Shown: piece by piece, positions 36,561 to 46,221 of the stretch
How positions within the stretch are numbered: the first letter of the stretch is position 1
How the letters are laid out: each line of letters starts with the position of its first letter
Assembly: GCA_949358305.1 (NCBI GenBank)
Contig: OX442319.1
Span: forward strand, 2,480,001-2,544,000
DNA from: Strigamia acuminata
Lineage: Eukaryota > Arthropoda > Chilopoda > Geophilomorpha > Linotaeniidae
Direction: 5' to 3'
Length of the DNA stretch: 64,000 bases
Notes under the pieces: model-generated
Databases searched by the model: none
What the model was told of the DNA's origin: nothing
Seen by the model: only the letters and a program-made list of their open reading frames with translations
Program-made: the position numbers and the translations under genes

Positions 36561-36986
36561 TAGGGTGTCCCAAAAATAACGCAAGATTTGAATTAGCCGC
36601 CATCTGTGCAGTAAATTGTTGGCAACCCTGAAACAACAACGATTTTACAGCTGAAAGTTTAGGGTTTTTTCTGCCGAAATTGGATTATATTGATGTGGCC
36701 AATATGTGGTTTCAACAAGACGGTGCAAGAAAAAGGGGCCAATTCTGATCACTGAAACCGGTAATGTCTCATGCAGTAATTGAATTGTTTCTGTGGTTGT
36801 ATGGCAATATGGCATGTGGCAACGTTTTGTTGAAACCACATATTGGCCACATCAATATCATCCAATTTCGGGAGAAAAACCCTAAACTTTCAGCTGTCAA
36901 ATCGTTGTTGTTTCAGGGTTGCCAACAATTTACTGCACAAATGGCGGCTAATTCAAATCTTGCGTTATTATTTTTGGGACACCCTA
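36561..36986. mobile_element. Palindromic mariner-type element with transposase remnant
   Basis: Ends TAGGGTGTCCCAAAAATAAC and its inverted partner (GTTATTATTTTTGGGACACCCTA) lie between TA duplications. The arms are long inverted copies (AGCCGCCAT, TTGGCAACCCTGAAACAACAA, TGATGTGGCCAATATGTGG). The left arm encodes DVANMWFQQDGAR, the conserved motif around the second catalytic Asp of mariner/IS630 transposases; the right arm has the same region inverted and decayed. It probably arose from a deleted autonomous copy. Confidence 0.8.
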
Positions 36987-37595
36987 TATAACGTAGAGCG
37001 CATAATGGCAAAGTATTTAGAATGATATTTAGTATGGTTTATCGTTAAGAGTTGCGGTGTCCAGAAATTTGTAATCTTTTGGTCACTACAAACCCGCAAA
37101 GATCTTAATTTTCAAAGAACTATTGTAACGGTCGAGCTAACAATGTGAAAAGACGTTTTGAGATATGGGATAAAGAAGAACGAGCGAGCAGTGACAAACT
37201 TACGAGACGCAAAAGATCCAGACATAAAAATGTCAAAGATAAAATGTAAAAAGAGACGATCAGGACATTCTCAAACAAGTGATAGTTCTGGATCATCTAC
37301 ACAGAAAGATAGGAGCAGAAAGGTGCACAAGCTAAATTCGCTGAAAGTGGATTGCAGTAGGAATCTATGTTCAGGATCGTTCACGTTAGAAGACAGGAGC
37401 AGAATGTTGCATGGACAGAGTAGAGTACTCTTGAAATGGATTGTCATAGTAAATTAAGGCATATCTTGCAAATAGAACTAATTTTCTGCCATTTTTAACA
37501 ACTTTTTATAATTTTTTTGTCTTAAAAACATTACTCGTAACAGATTGGGGCAAAAAAATACCGATTTGCTAAATTTTTATGCAACCCCGAGTATA

Positions 37596-37810
37596 CAGGG
37601 TGCTCTACAACTTTCTAATTAACTTTTTCTCTCTATCTGTCACGGTTCTCGAGTTACAATATGGATGACCTTGAAGATGACCTCTGGGGTCAAGTTGGAT
37701 GTCATAATTATATTTCCCCCAAAATACTATCCTGACAATCATTTTGCTAAATCGAAATCTAAAACAGTTTGGGAATTATTTACTGTAAACCAGACTTTCA
37801 GACCACCCTG
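37596..37810. mobile_element. Possible short MITE with CAGGGTG ends
   Basis: Begins CAGGGTGCTCT after TA and ends with the inverted AGACCACCCTG. The terminal match is only about 10 bp, so this is weak. A similar CACCCTG end stands alone near 36396. Confidence 0.35.
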
Positions 37811-37915
37811 TTTATAAGCAGAAAAATAGATATACTGCATAATTCAAACATTTACTGATAATAAGTCCGTAAAAACACTGCAATTCACGAGGTAGAATAG
37901 AGCATCAAATCTGAG

Positions 37916-38110
37916 CTGAGGTGTTTCAGTCGTGGTGGTATGTGCATTGCTAAATGCACACGTGTTCTGGAGTGTTCTTCACTCAAATGCACGTCACTTG
38001 TTATTTGTTAATTTGTGACATTGCCTTTCTGCAGCGCCACCTATATGTTACTTTGAATAAACTAGTCAGTTATGTAAATCTCAACTACACCACGGTCACG
38101 TTATTTGCAT
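37916..38110. repeat. LTR-like dispersed repeat, copy B
   Basis: Matches 32880-33060 in order and orientation, including TGCCTTTCTGCAGCGCCACC and TGAATAAAC. Diverged; no coding content. Confidence 0.4.
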
Positions 38111-38424
38111 GCTCCATTACAGTTTCAAATACTTAGTCAAGAACGACTATGTTCAGAGCCAAGGCTGCAGTGAAGTCGCGCGATGCAACACGGGCAAGCA
38201 TTGCCAGAAACACCTCGGATTCATTACGTGTTTGATTTTGAATTCATTTTTTGTCGCTGCGCGCTTAGAAACCGTATACTGTTGCCAAATTTTTCCCACA
38301 CGTAAAGAAGCCCTAAGTTAAACGACCCCAGTGGTCAACATCAACATTGTCATTATTAAAGAGGTTTCTTACCATTGACTTTATCGAAACACAATTTAAT
38401 TCTTAAATGACGTGATACCATTTG

Positions 38425-38670
38425 AACAAACTAGAACCAATTCCCAAAAGCATTAAAAACACATCAAATACCATTTTTTAAAAAACATTAAAACCACATC
38501 AAAAACCATTTTAAAACACATCAAATACCATATTTTTAAAAACATTAAAACCACATCAAAAACCATTTTAAAACTAATCTAAATTACATCAAAAACCACT
38601 TTAAAACACATTAAAATCACATCAAAAACCATTTAAAAAAAATAAAACCACATCAAACATCATTTAAAAT
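38425..38670. repeat. Degenerate minisatellite (CATTAAAACCACATCAAAAACC type)
   Basis: Imperfect units of AAAACCACATCAAAAACCAT with variable spacing, directly upstream of the secreted peptide gene promoter. Confidence 0.7.
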
Positions 38671-38694
38671 AAATAATAGCAGAGTATTGATTTG

Positions 38695-38702
38695 TATAAA
38701 TA
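38695..38702 (+). promoter_or_regulatory. TATA box of the cationic peptide gene
   Basis: TATAAATA 86 bp before the start codon, placing the expected transcription start near 38725 and leaving a short 5' leader. Confidence 0.55.
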
Positions 38703-38780
38703 CAACACGGAATTTAATTTAAAGTATATTCTGTTCAACCTCAAACACACAAAAGAATAACTGAATTCAACTTGTGCATT

Positions 38781-39087
38781 ATGAAGTCTCACCAGCTCGC
38801 AGTTGCAGTTTTTACTGTTTTATTCCTCCTCTCAGTTCTGGATTCCTCGAGAGCAGGTACTAAGTTAATTAAGTTAATTTTATTGTTTTATTTTTTAATT
38901 TAATGGAATTTGACATAGATTGGCAATGTTTACATTTTTTACTCTTCCTTAACTAGAGTCTGCAATGCCTAATGACATCCCAGAAGAACGATTCATGAAA
39001 AAAGTGAAAGAATTCTTAAAAAAGCCATTGGATAAGATTAAGAATTTTTTAAAAAAATTAACATCAACTGAAGAAACTACAACTTAA
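38781..39087 (+). CDS. Short secreted cationic amphipathic peptide precursor
   Basis: Two exons, 38781-38856 and 38957-39087, join in phase to 68 aa. MKSHQLAVAVFTVLFLLSVL followed by DSSRA is a clear signal peptide. The mature part begins near ESAMPNDIPEER, a short acidic segment ending in Arg. Next comes a Lys/Phe/Leu helix (FMKKVKEFLKKPLDKIKNFL, then KKL) and a Thr/Glu tail. The helix has hydrophobic residues every three or four positions and about nine lysines, the profile of linear membrane-active host-defence or venom peptides. An acidic propeptide ending in Arg is common in such precursors. No cysteines. TATA box upstream, AATAAA words downstream. No named family is recognised; function is inferred from physicochemical pattern only. 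Confidence 0.75.
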
Positions 39088-39487
39088 TTGTAAAATAATT
39101 CCAGGTTTAATTTAAAGTAAATAAATGAAATAAAAGCAGTAACGAAAGCAGAAATAAAATTTCCTACTTCATTCGTTGGTTTAAATTAAACGCTAAGAAC
39201 ACACTATATTGCTGTCTTTGCGGGGAGATTATTCCCTTCCCACACAACTAAGAAGACAACACTTTTATTCAAGTTGGAATTCTGCTAGCCAAAAATACGA
39301 AAACTACGTCAAACACTTAAAATTGATTAAAATGCAAATATCTCAAGAACGAAAGCTCGGATCGTCAAAAACTAAACACCAAACGAAAGAGCGGAATAAA
39401 CTGCATCAGAAAAGTTAATTAAACAACACTGCCCACAACTAAAATAGTTAATATATATTTAATTGAAAAAAGAGAAACAAACCTTGA

Positions 39488-40067
39488 CTATTTGCATCTT
39501 CTTTTCAAATGAGCACAAAACGTCATAGCCCCGTCCACGAAATCGCCATCAACTTTTGAATAGTCTTTCCTACAATTTAAAAAAATATTCGGGAATAATT
39601 AATAATTTTTTTTTATTATTTTCCTAATAAAATTCATACCGAATCACTTGGGCAACAGCAAGAATTAAATACTCGGGCAAAAATGAAATATTTCGTTTCG
39701 TGGCACACAAAAATGCTGCAGTCGGGCAACAGTGTCGCAGCTAACGATAACATTCCTAAGGAAGATATAAAAATTGTTAAAATAAATTAAAAGAAAATTT
39801 TATCGTATCACTTTTAGTAATTAAATCGTTGGCGTCGTCATATCCGATTAATTTTCTAAGAGGGTGCTGCTGGACAAGAGAGTTTCTGAGTGGATCTTCT
39901 CAATTGTGATGTAAGTTTGTGGAGAGTTTGGATTTCGTTTTGATCCATAAATCTGAAAAAATATTTAAAAATAAAATTATAGTTAAAAAATTCTCAAAAA
40001 TTATATTAAAAAATCACCTGGATTCATGAGTTGTGCATTTTCAAGCTCGTTCAGTAATTTTTATAAG
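39488..40067 (-). pseudogene. Decaying or mis-modelled Cys-containing gene, unrecognised
   Basis: Three to four exon-like pieces on the minus strand. The last, 39569-39488, reads KDYSKVDGDFVDGAMTFCAH then LKRRCK and a stop. Before it, 39740-39640 reads HCCPTAAFLCATKRNISFLP and EYLILAVAQVIR, in phase with it. Upstream, 39952-39812 reads DLWIKTKSKLSTNLHHN, then TGA, then EDPLRNSLVQQHPLRKLIGY in one frame. A further piece ending at 40018 gives ELENAQLMNP. The in-frame TGA and lack of a clean first exon suggest a pseudogene, but an error or alternative exon ends could also explain it. The low-complexity-free, Cys-bearing translation is unlike random ORFs nearby. Confidence 0.4.
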
Positions 40068-40850
40068 AGTAATTCATCTATAAAGCACTTTTTCTATTAA
40101 TAATAATAATTTTAAAACTGTGAACAACGTAGCATAGCATCACTTTCCGCTTCCATGTTTAAGTTTAGCTAGTACAAAATATCTCCGGTAGGAGATATTA
40201 CGTCATTTAATCTAAAATCTCACATGTTTCTTGGCTTTGAATTTGAAAAACTAACTGTCATGAATTAAATCCACACCGTTCATACAAATGTAAAATTATA
40301 GCTTGATACAAATATTAATGTCGAATAAAACACTTTAGTGAATAAATAATTAAGTTAACACGGATTACGGTGTTTATTTTTTTTATTGGGGGGTAACGTG
40401 GAAACCCTAACGGGCTCCCAAATGGGGCCACCAATTTGTACAAAACTAATAAAACAAAAATAAGCATAAAATATGTTTTTTAAATATTTTTTGTAGACTA
40501 TTCAACTGAAATGAGCCCCTAGGCGGAAAAAATTCAAATCCCCTAATCTGTGTCCAACCAAACCCCTGCAGGGACCCCAAAATGGTCACAATGGTCCGCC
40601 AATCGGTGACGAAGATGACTCATGGCTCGTACGCCAGTCCAGTCTTGCAAATACCACCGCAAGGTCGCGAATACTAAACAAACACGACAGCAAACAGCAG
40701 CATGCAAACCGTCGTACGAATTTGACACTATTTACTATTCTAAGGTATAGCTATCGACCGTCTTTATTTTTCTCGTTCGCGAGTTCATTTATTTAAACCA
40801 CGCCGTTTCTGAGTATTCTGATGCTGCTTTTTAATCTTTACAGATTTCCA

Positions 40851-41087
40851 ATGAATTTTGTGATTCTTCTGATCGTTCTAAGCACCACAGCCTGTTTTAC
40901 CCGCACACTCGCGCAACCAATTGGAGATGGCCAATCAATCACAACTCCCATTGCCGAAACCGGAAAGATAGTTGTAACCCGTTCGCAGTTTGGTCTCCTT
41001 TCGAACTGCAGATTCAGGTCATGCGACCTAGGAATGCAATGTGATTTATCAATGGCCGAACCCAGGTGCAGGATCGTGATCGACTGA
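40851..41087 (+). CDS. Four-cysteine secreted peptide, unrecognised
   Basis: 78 aa from the ATG at 40851. An acceptor (CTTTACAG, ending 40843) just before the ATG implies an upstream non-coding exon; a longer in-frame ATG exists at 40821 but would fall in that intron. MNFVILLIVLSTTACFTRTLA is a signal peptide. The mature part carries four C-terminal cysteines spaced C-X4-C-X5-C-X8-C (NCRFRSCDLGMQC, then DLSMAEPRCRIVID), enough for two disulfides. No family matched from memory. It shares size class and neighbourhood with the peptide gene at 38781. Confidence 0.6.
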   Translation: MNFVILLIVLSTTACFTRTLAQPIGDGQSITTPIAETGKIVVTRSQFGLLSNCRFRSCDLGMQCDLSMAEPRCRIVID

Positions 41088-41584
41088 CAAGAGAAGAATG
41101 GACAAACTCGGTGAAATTTTTTTTAAATGGAAATGTAAAATGTAATATACATAATGTTTTTTTTTTTAATTTTTTTTTTTAATATGTAAAAAAGTTTAGT
41201 TTATAAATAATCGAAGCATTAAAATTTGATAGTGATGAATAACTTAATTTTAGTAAAACGTTAGCGGTAATAAAACTGTGCAAAATGAAGCTACATACAT
41301 ATTACGTTTATTTCGTTATGACTCGTGATCCCTAAATTCAAATTTGCCGCCAAAACCAGTCAGTAACGGAATAAACTTCCCCTTGAAGCTTCACTGCAGC
41401 GCACATCGTGAGATAATCATTTACCAGCCATTTACTGACCATTTGACCAGTTAGTTGTCAATTCAGAGACTAAAAGAATTAAATCGAATTGAATTGTATT
41501 ATTATTATTGTATATTTATCTCTCGATAAGATAATACTGAACCACATTTTGGTTTACAAGTACAAAAAACTGCGTAGAAAAATA

Positions 41585-44500
41585 TTACTTTTTAAGGTAA
41601 TAAAAAACTAGATAAACATTTTGTTGCACTTCACGCGAATTTAACTGTTTATCCACTGAAATCTTTGTCACGATTTCATCTTCCAATTTGTACCAACTTC
41701 CTTTGCTGTCTAAGAACGGATAAGCTGTAAATTCGACCATAACAATCCAGTTGGAATTAATTACCTGGAGCATAAGCTATGTAATGTCCATAAGTCGTAT
41801 TTTCACCACCTTCGTGCAAGCAAAAGCTGTGAAGTTGATACCGAGACGGAGTATTGTCGCACAACTGCTTCTCGTTCTTTACTCGCGTTTTTAATGCCAC
41901 CGAGGTCAAGTCGAGTCCATTTTGGTTTAACACGACAGCCGTGTGAACCTTATGACCTTGTTTGCGTTTACGATCATACCTGCAAGACAAATTTCAAATA
42001 CAATTATTGAAATTAAGACATTGTGGGTTACAAAATGGCCCTTTGAGATGTGTGTGAACACATACCTGAATCTCATGAGTTGTATGATGAGGCATTGTGG
42101 CAAGCGGCATAAAATTGTTCGTTTGCATCCTTCCTTGAAGTTTGAAACGGGCGTTGAAGTTCGCTGGTTTGTCTCTGAGCAATAGCTTGCATTCAAACTA
42201 ATGATCAACATCACTAACTTTTACTAAATTTAATACAAACATTAATGCAATTATACTGCATTAATCGCCATGTTAGAGGCAACTGTCCGGTAATAAATTA
42301 AATTAAATTAAATTAACTAAATTGGTTTGAGAAAATGGGGAAAACAGTTTCAACCGTAATACCAAATCTTGTTTATTACTTCTCGTTTTCCAATGGAATC
42401 GGAGACATGGCTGGCTGCCGAGTAAAATTGAGATAACGATCGGGTACTTTCATAGGTGTTGATTTTTCGCACGAGCTGTTTTATTTGAAGAAAAGAAAAT
42501 AAAATGAAAACTTAAACTTACGCGGAGATTACTAATTGAATATTATACCGAACTTCATTCATTTTCTGCATGGATATTGCGCAGTCGCACTGTAAAGAGT
42601 TATTGCCGTCCAATTGCTCGATCGCATCAAACTGCCTCAGACAATCCTCTAACGAAAACGAGGTCCAACTTGCCAGCACAGGAATCGCGACTGGAAGTAG
42701 AGTAAAATTCTGCGAGAGAAATCAGTGAAAGAAAGACTGACTTAACACCCTTTATTACCTGAATGTGCACGGATATTCGATGACAGGTCAAACACTGATG
42801 CAACTCGGCCATCTGCCCAGTAAACATTTGGTCAATCACAGATTTGTTCGTCATGCCGTAAATTTCCCATTCAAAATCCGCTAATTTCGTCAACGGTTCG
42901 AGCAGTGCGGCGTCGTCCAGGCTCTCGGCCCGACCAATCTACAATTTGTCGTCGAAATAATCAAATTCTAACTAAAAATCAAAGTGTTATACTTCTAGAT
43001 GATGGCGCTGTCTCATTTCCTCGATCTTCTGCCTCTCCGTGCTAGAAAAGACCGATTGCAACGACGCCATTGATGGCGGCACTTCGTTTTGGAAGAAACA
43101 CGAGCCGCCATTATCTTGATAAATGTTCATCGCGTTGTGTAAAACTGCCAGCAACCACATTGTAAACTCGGCAACATCCTGTTGCGACTGTTTGGCACCG
43201 ATTATCGGAGGTGAAACTAGCAGCGGATTCATCCTGCTTGCAGCTAACCGGAAATTATTCTGTTATTTAAATTAAAAATTGTGTTTAATTTGTAGATGTG
43301 AGTGGAATGCTGAGTTGGGTGTTACCTGAGACATTGTCATGCCGTCACCAACTTCCAATTCTTTGAGTAATTTAGCTACTGACAAAGCAACCGGTCTCTC
43401 GGGTCTACTTATGGCCATTAATGCACCGTCGGTGCGAGCTAATGAACGATTCAATTCAGTCGTAAAGTATGGTATTCGTGATAAACATTGAAATACAGTG
43501 TTTATGAAGCATAAATTATTTCCTTGATTCACCAGCCCACGAGGCCAATAACTCGGAGGTACTGTCGATGCTAAGAAATATACAAACATCAGAAATTAAT
43601 GGTCAGTTCATTCAGGAGCGGATCTAGCTTTTCGGGGGCCCGGCGCTCAAGCCCCGATAGCCCGGTGCTAGATCCGCTCCTGATTTCATTACACTAACAG
43701 GGTCGCATGAATAACGGGCGAGGGAGCCAATTCCCCGAGACTCCCAATTTAAAACGGGTCCCCTGGCACACAGTACTCCTAGAAAATTTTATCAGATAAA
43801 ATGCATGTTTTTTGTACATAAAAATGCGTTTATTTGTCTAAAAATACGTTTATTTGTCCAAAAATGCGTTTATTTGTCCAAAAATGCATTTATTTGTTTA
43901 AAAATGCGTTTATTTGTCTAATAATGCATTTATTTGTCTAAAAATGCATGTTTCACAAAAAAATTAATTTTTTTCATCTGCGAATACATTTTTTTTGTTT
44001 GAAAATGTTGCAAAAATGTCATTTCTGAATATTCATGTTAGAAACGGATTACTGGTCTGGGAGGGTTCTTATCGCAGTCAATTAAAAAATTATCAAAAAA
44101 AAACTTTTTCTTGAAAATTTTTCTTGAGCAAAACTTTTTGTTTGGGAATTAAGGGTCCGCACAGCCCCAAGATGGCCTTCTCCCAAACACACATTTGCAA
44201 TAATTTTAAGTACTAAATTACATGCACAAACGCCTGGTAGTTTATTGCAAACAAATGTGAAAATCACTGCATTAACAATTGAACAAAACTCTTGCCACGA
44301 TCGCTTTGTTTCACAAAAGTTTCCTATACGATTACAATGAATGATTTGAGAATTTCTTACGAATAAAGGCTGTTGAAACTCTGTCACACTTGTACGAAAC
44401 ATAATCCCATATATTTAAGACCCAATTCTGAATTAACGGCCATATTGTAAGCCAAAGAAATAAGCAGTAAGCAAGTATCGCCTATAATGATTAGAAAACA

Positions 44501-44749
44501 AAGAAAAGATTAAAAGGTTCGTCTAAATCTATACCATATTGCACTATTACTTGAAGTAAACCTAAGGAAAACAAAGCTATTTGAAGAACACCTTCAACTA
44601 CAGACATTCCTTGACTGACAAAGAAAGTGCAGAAAGCCAAAAAGATCAAGACAACTGAAAGACGATTTTGCCAGACGTACAAAATTCCAATGGCGAGCAC
44701 AATATAACCAAGTTCGTTGCGCCAAATTTTTTTTCTGTCACTGTCATTT
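41585..44749 (-). CDS. Membrane-anchored ubiquitin-specific protease (USP family)
   Basis: Exons recognised: 44749-44551, 44481-44361, 43570-43326, about 43247-42993, 42938-42759, one from about 42710, one ending near 42066, 41979-41765 and 41724-41585. The first two encode several hydrophobic spans (ELGYIVLAIGILYVWQ, LAFCTFFVSQGMSVV, AILAYCLFLWLTIWPL) and join in phase to the catalytic domain. The Cys box is GLVNQGNNLCFINTVFQCL, with one extra residue before Cys. QQDVAEF, the zinc-ribbon-like CLTC and QCDC pairs, PQCLIIQLMRFRY and the His box YGHYIAYA follow, then WYKLEDEIV and VYLVFYYL. USPs cleave ubiquitin from substrates. An N-terminal membrane anchor recalls mitochondrial USP30, but this one has more than one span. 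The first exon is not found, and one junction near 43247 is uncertain in phase. Confidence 0.8.
43613..43682. mobile_element. 70-bp hAT-type micro-MITE in a USP intron
   Basis: CAGGAGCGGATCTAGC and its inverted copy GCTAGATCCGCTCCTG bound a 38-bp centre. The 8-bp flanks AGTTCATT and ATTTCATT match at seven positions, the hAT duplication length. The terminus resembles the CAGGGGCGGAT ends typical of insect hAT elements. Confidence 0.75.
43800..43960. repeat. 20-bp minisatellite (AAAATGCGTTTATTTGTCTA) in a USP intron
   Basis: About eight copies with GCG/GCA/ACG variation and TCTA/TCCA/TTTA variation. Confidence 0.85.
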
Positions 44750-44809
44750 CTAAAATAAACGAGACAAGAGTAGATCAAAGAATAAAATTGACATCGAAAA
44801 CACCACACT

Positions 44810-46157
44810 AATTACATGTCGGATGCAAAATCGTTTTAATGCAACTAGTGTTTAATACCTCACCGTGCATATTTGAGAGTCCTTCGAATAATAACGTTAA
44901 TAATTATGTACAAAAAGTAATCAGTAGCCAAATTAACAAAGATTTGGTTAAAACTTTGAATCATGTCATTTCATGTTCACGGGTTAAAAAAGGCTTGTTG
45001 CGTACGGCGGCGATGTTGAAACATTGTTGTCTACATCGTCGTCATGAGATTTTGCTTAGCAACTGACAATATCGGCAAATATTGCACGTATTGTTCGGAA
45101 TGTCGTCACCAGTTGGCGTGAATTTTGTGAAATACTCCGTGACAACATTAAATAATACATTTCGTAATACAATTGAAAAAATGTATTTAAAATGCATTCA
45201 TATTGGACAAATAACAGTATTCGGATTTTACATAATGTTTATCGTTTGCAATTGCAAAAATGTAATACAAAATGTATCTTCGTGAAAGCCAATGCGTCCA
45301 AAACACAATATAATTCCAATGTATTTTTATACCGTATGAGTTATGATCATATAAATACAGTTTACTGCAATTATTCTTGAATAAAAGAACTGCCAAAACT
45401 TTAAATCCGGACATTCCTAATCTTAAATACAATAGAAAAGCATATTCCATACAGGAACTGACCCAGACGAACGGCGCCTTTGGGATTAAGGCCCAGAAAT
45501 TTGACTAACCTTAAGAAAAGGGTTTTTTTTAATTGTTAGCAAGTGCACCGACTACCAACGTTCAATAAATGAGATTTATGCATGTTTTATAAGCCAAAAC
45601 AAATTATTTATTGCATTATAAACTAAAACAAATTCTCTACTGCATTATAAGCCTAAACGTAGAGAATTGATATGTGTATCTCAATTGTTATGTCAATTGT
45701 ACCTCCTGGGGTTATCTTTACATCTTAAGTTGGCACAGGTGTTCTTGTCATTGACCGTGGGAAACTATTTTTTGTTTTAAAAATAAAGACCCCTTTGACT
45801 GGTTCTAACCAGCCAGATGAAAAAAGGTCAGTGACGTCCACACGACCGAATCCCAAAAGACTTCTGCTTTTTCTGACCAAAAACAAATTTAAAAAAGAAA
45901 TTTCATGTTTAATTTAATTTAATGTTTAAATTCAATCACAATTAATCATTGCATGCAAATTATATTCAATATAAATATATCTGATAAACACAATATTAAA
46001 TGAAGAGAAATCAGAAATATTCCCACGGTTTTCAGTTCTCGTTCGCTATTGGCTGTGAATCGTGGTCCCACATCAATAAAGTGAAAACACCCAATAGGAG
46101 AAAGACTCGAGATACTCCGATTGGAGCATCATCGGTCAGCATCTTAACATCCCGGTG
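44810..46157. other. Intergenic region between USP and T-box genes
   Basis: Should contain the USP first exon or promoter on the minus strand, which could not be fixed; ATGCACG/GTGAGG near 44870 is a possible but phase-incompatible start. It also holds the dispersed repeat at 45140-45330. Nothing else recognised. Confidence 0.4.
45140..45330 (-). repeat. Dispersed TGCATT-rich repeat, copy 2
   Basis: Inverted relative of 1636-1803, about two thirds similar by eye, with the same block order. The short ORFs on both strands are repeat-derived. Confidence 0.5.
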
Positions 46158-46164
46158 TATAAAA
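46158..46164 (+). promoter_or_regulatory. TATA box of the T-box gene
   Basis: TATAAAA 64 bp before the ATG at 46222. It supports that ATG over the in-frame upstream ATG at 46000, which would lie before the transcription start. Confidence 0.6.
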
Positions 46165-46221
46165 CAGAAGCAAATAATTAAGAAACGACAACACGAATTG
46201 TTCTCAGTTCCAAGAAAAACG

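Noticed and set aside
37158..37457. 99-codon Ser/Lys-rich ORF
   Set aside because: Two imperfect ~90-bp repeats in transposon-rich DNA, no domain, no splice or promoter support.
46000..46221. In-frame upstream extension of the T-box ORF
   Set aside because: The TATA box at 46158 puts the transcription start after the upstream ATG; the extension shows no conservation-like motif.
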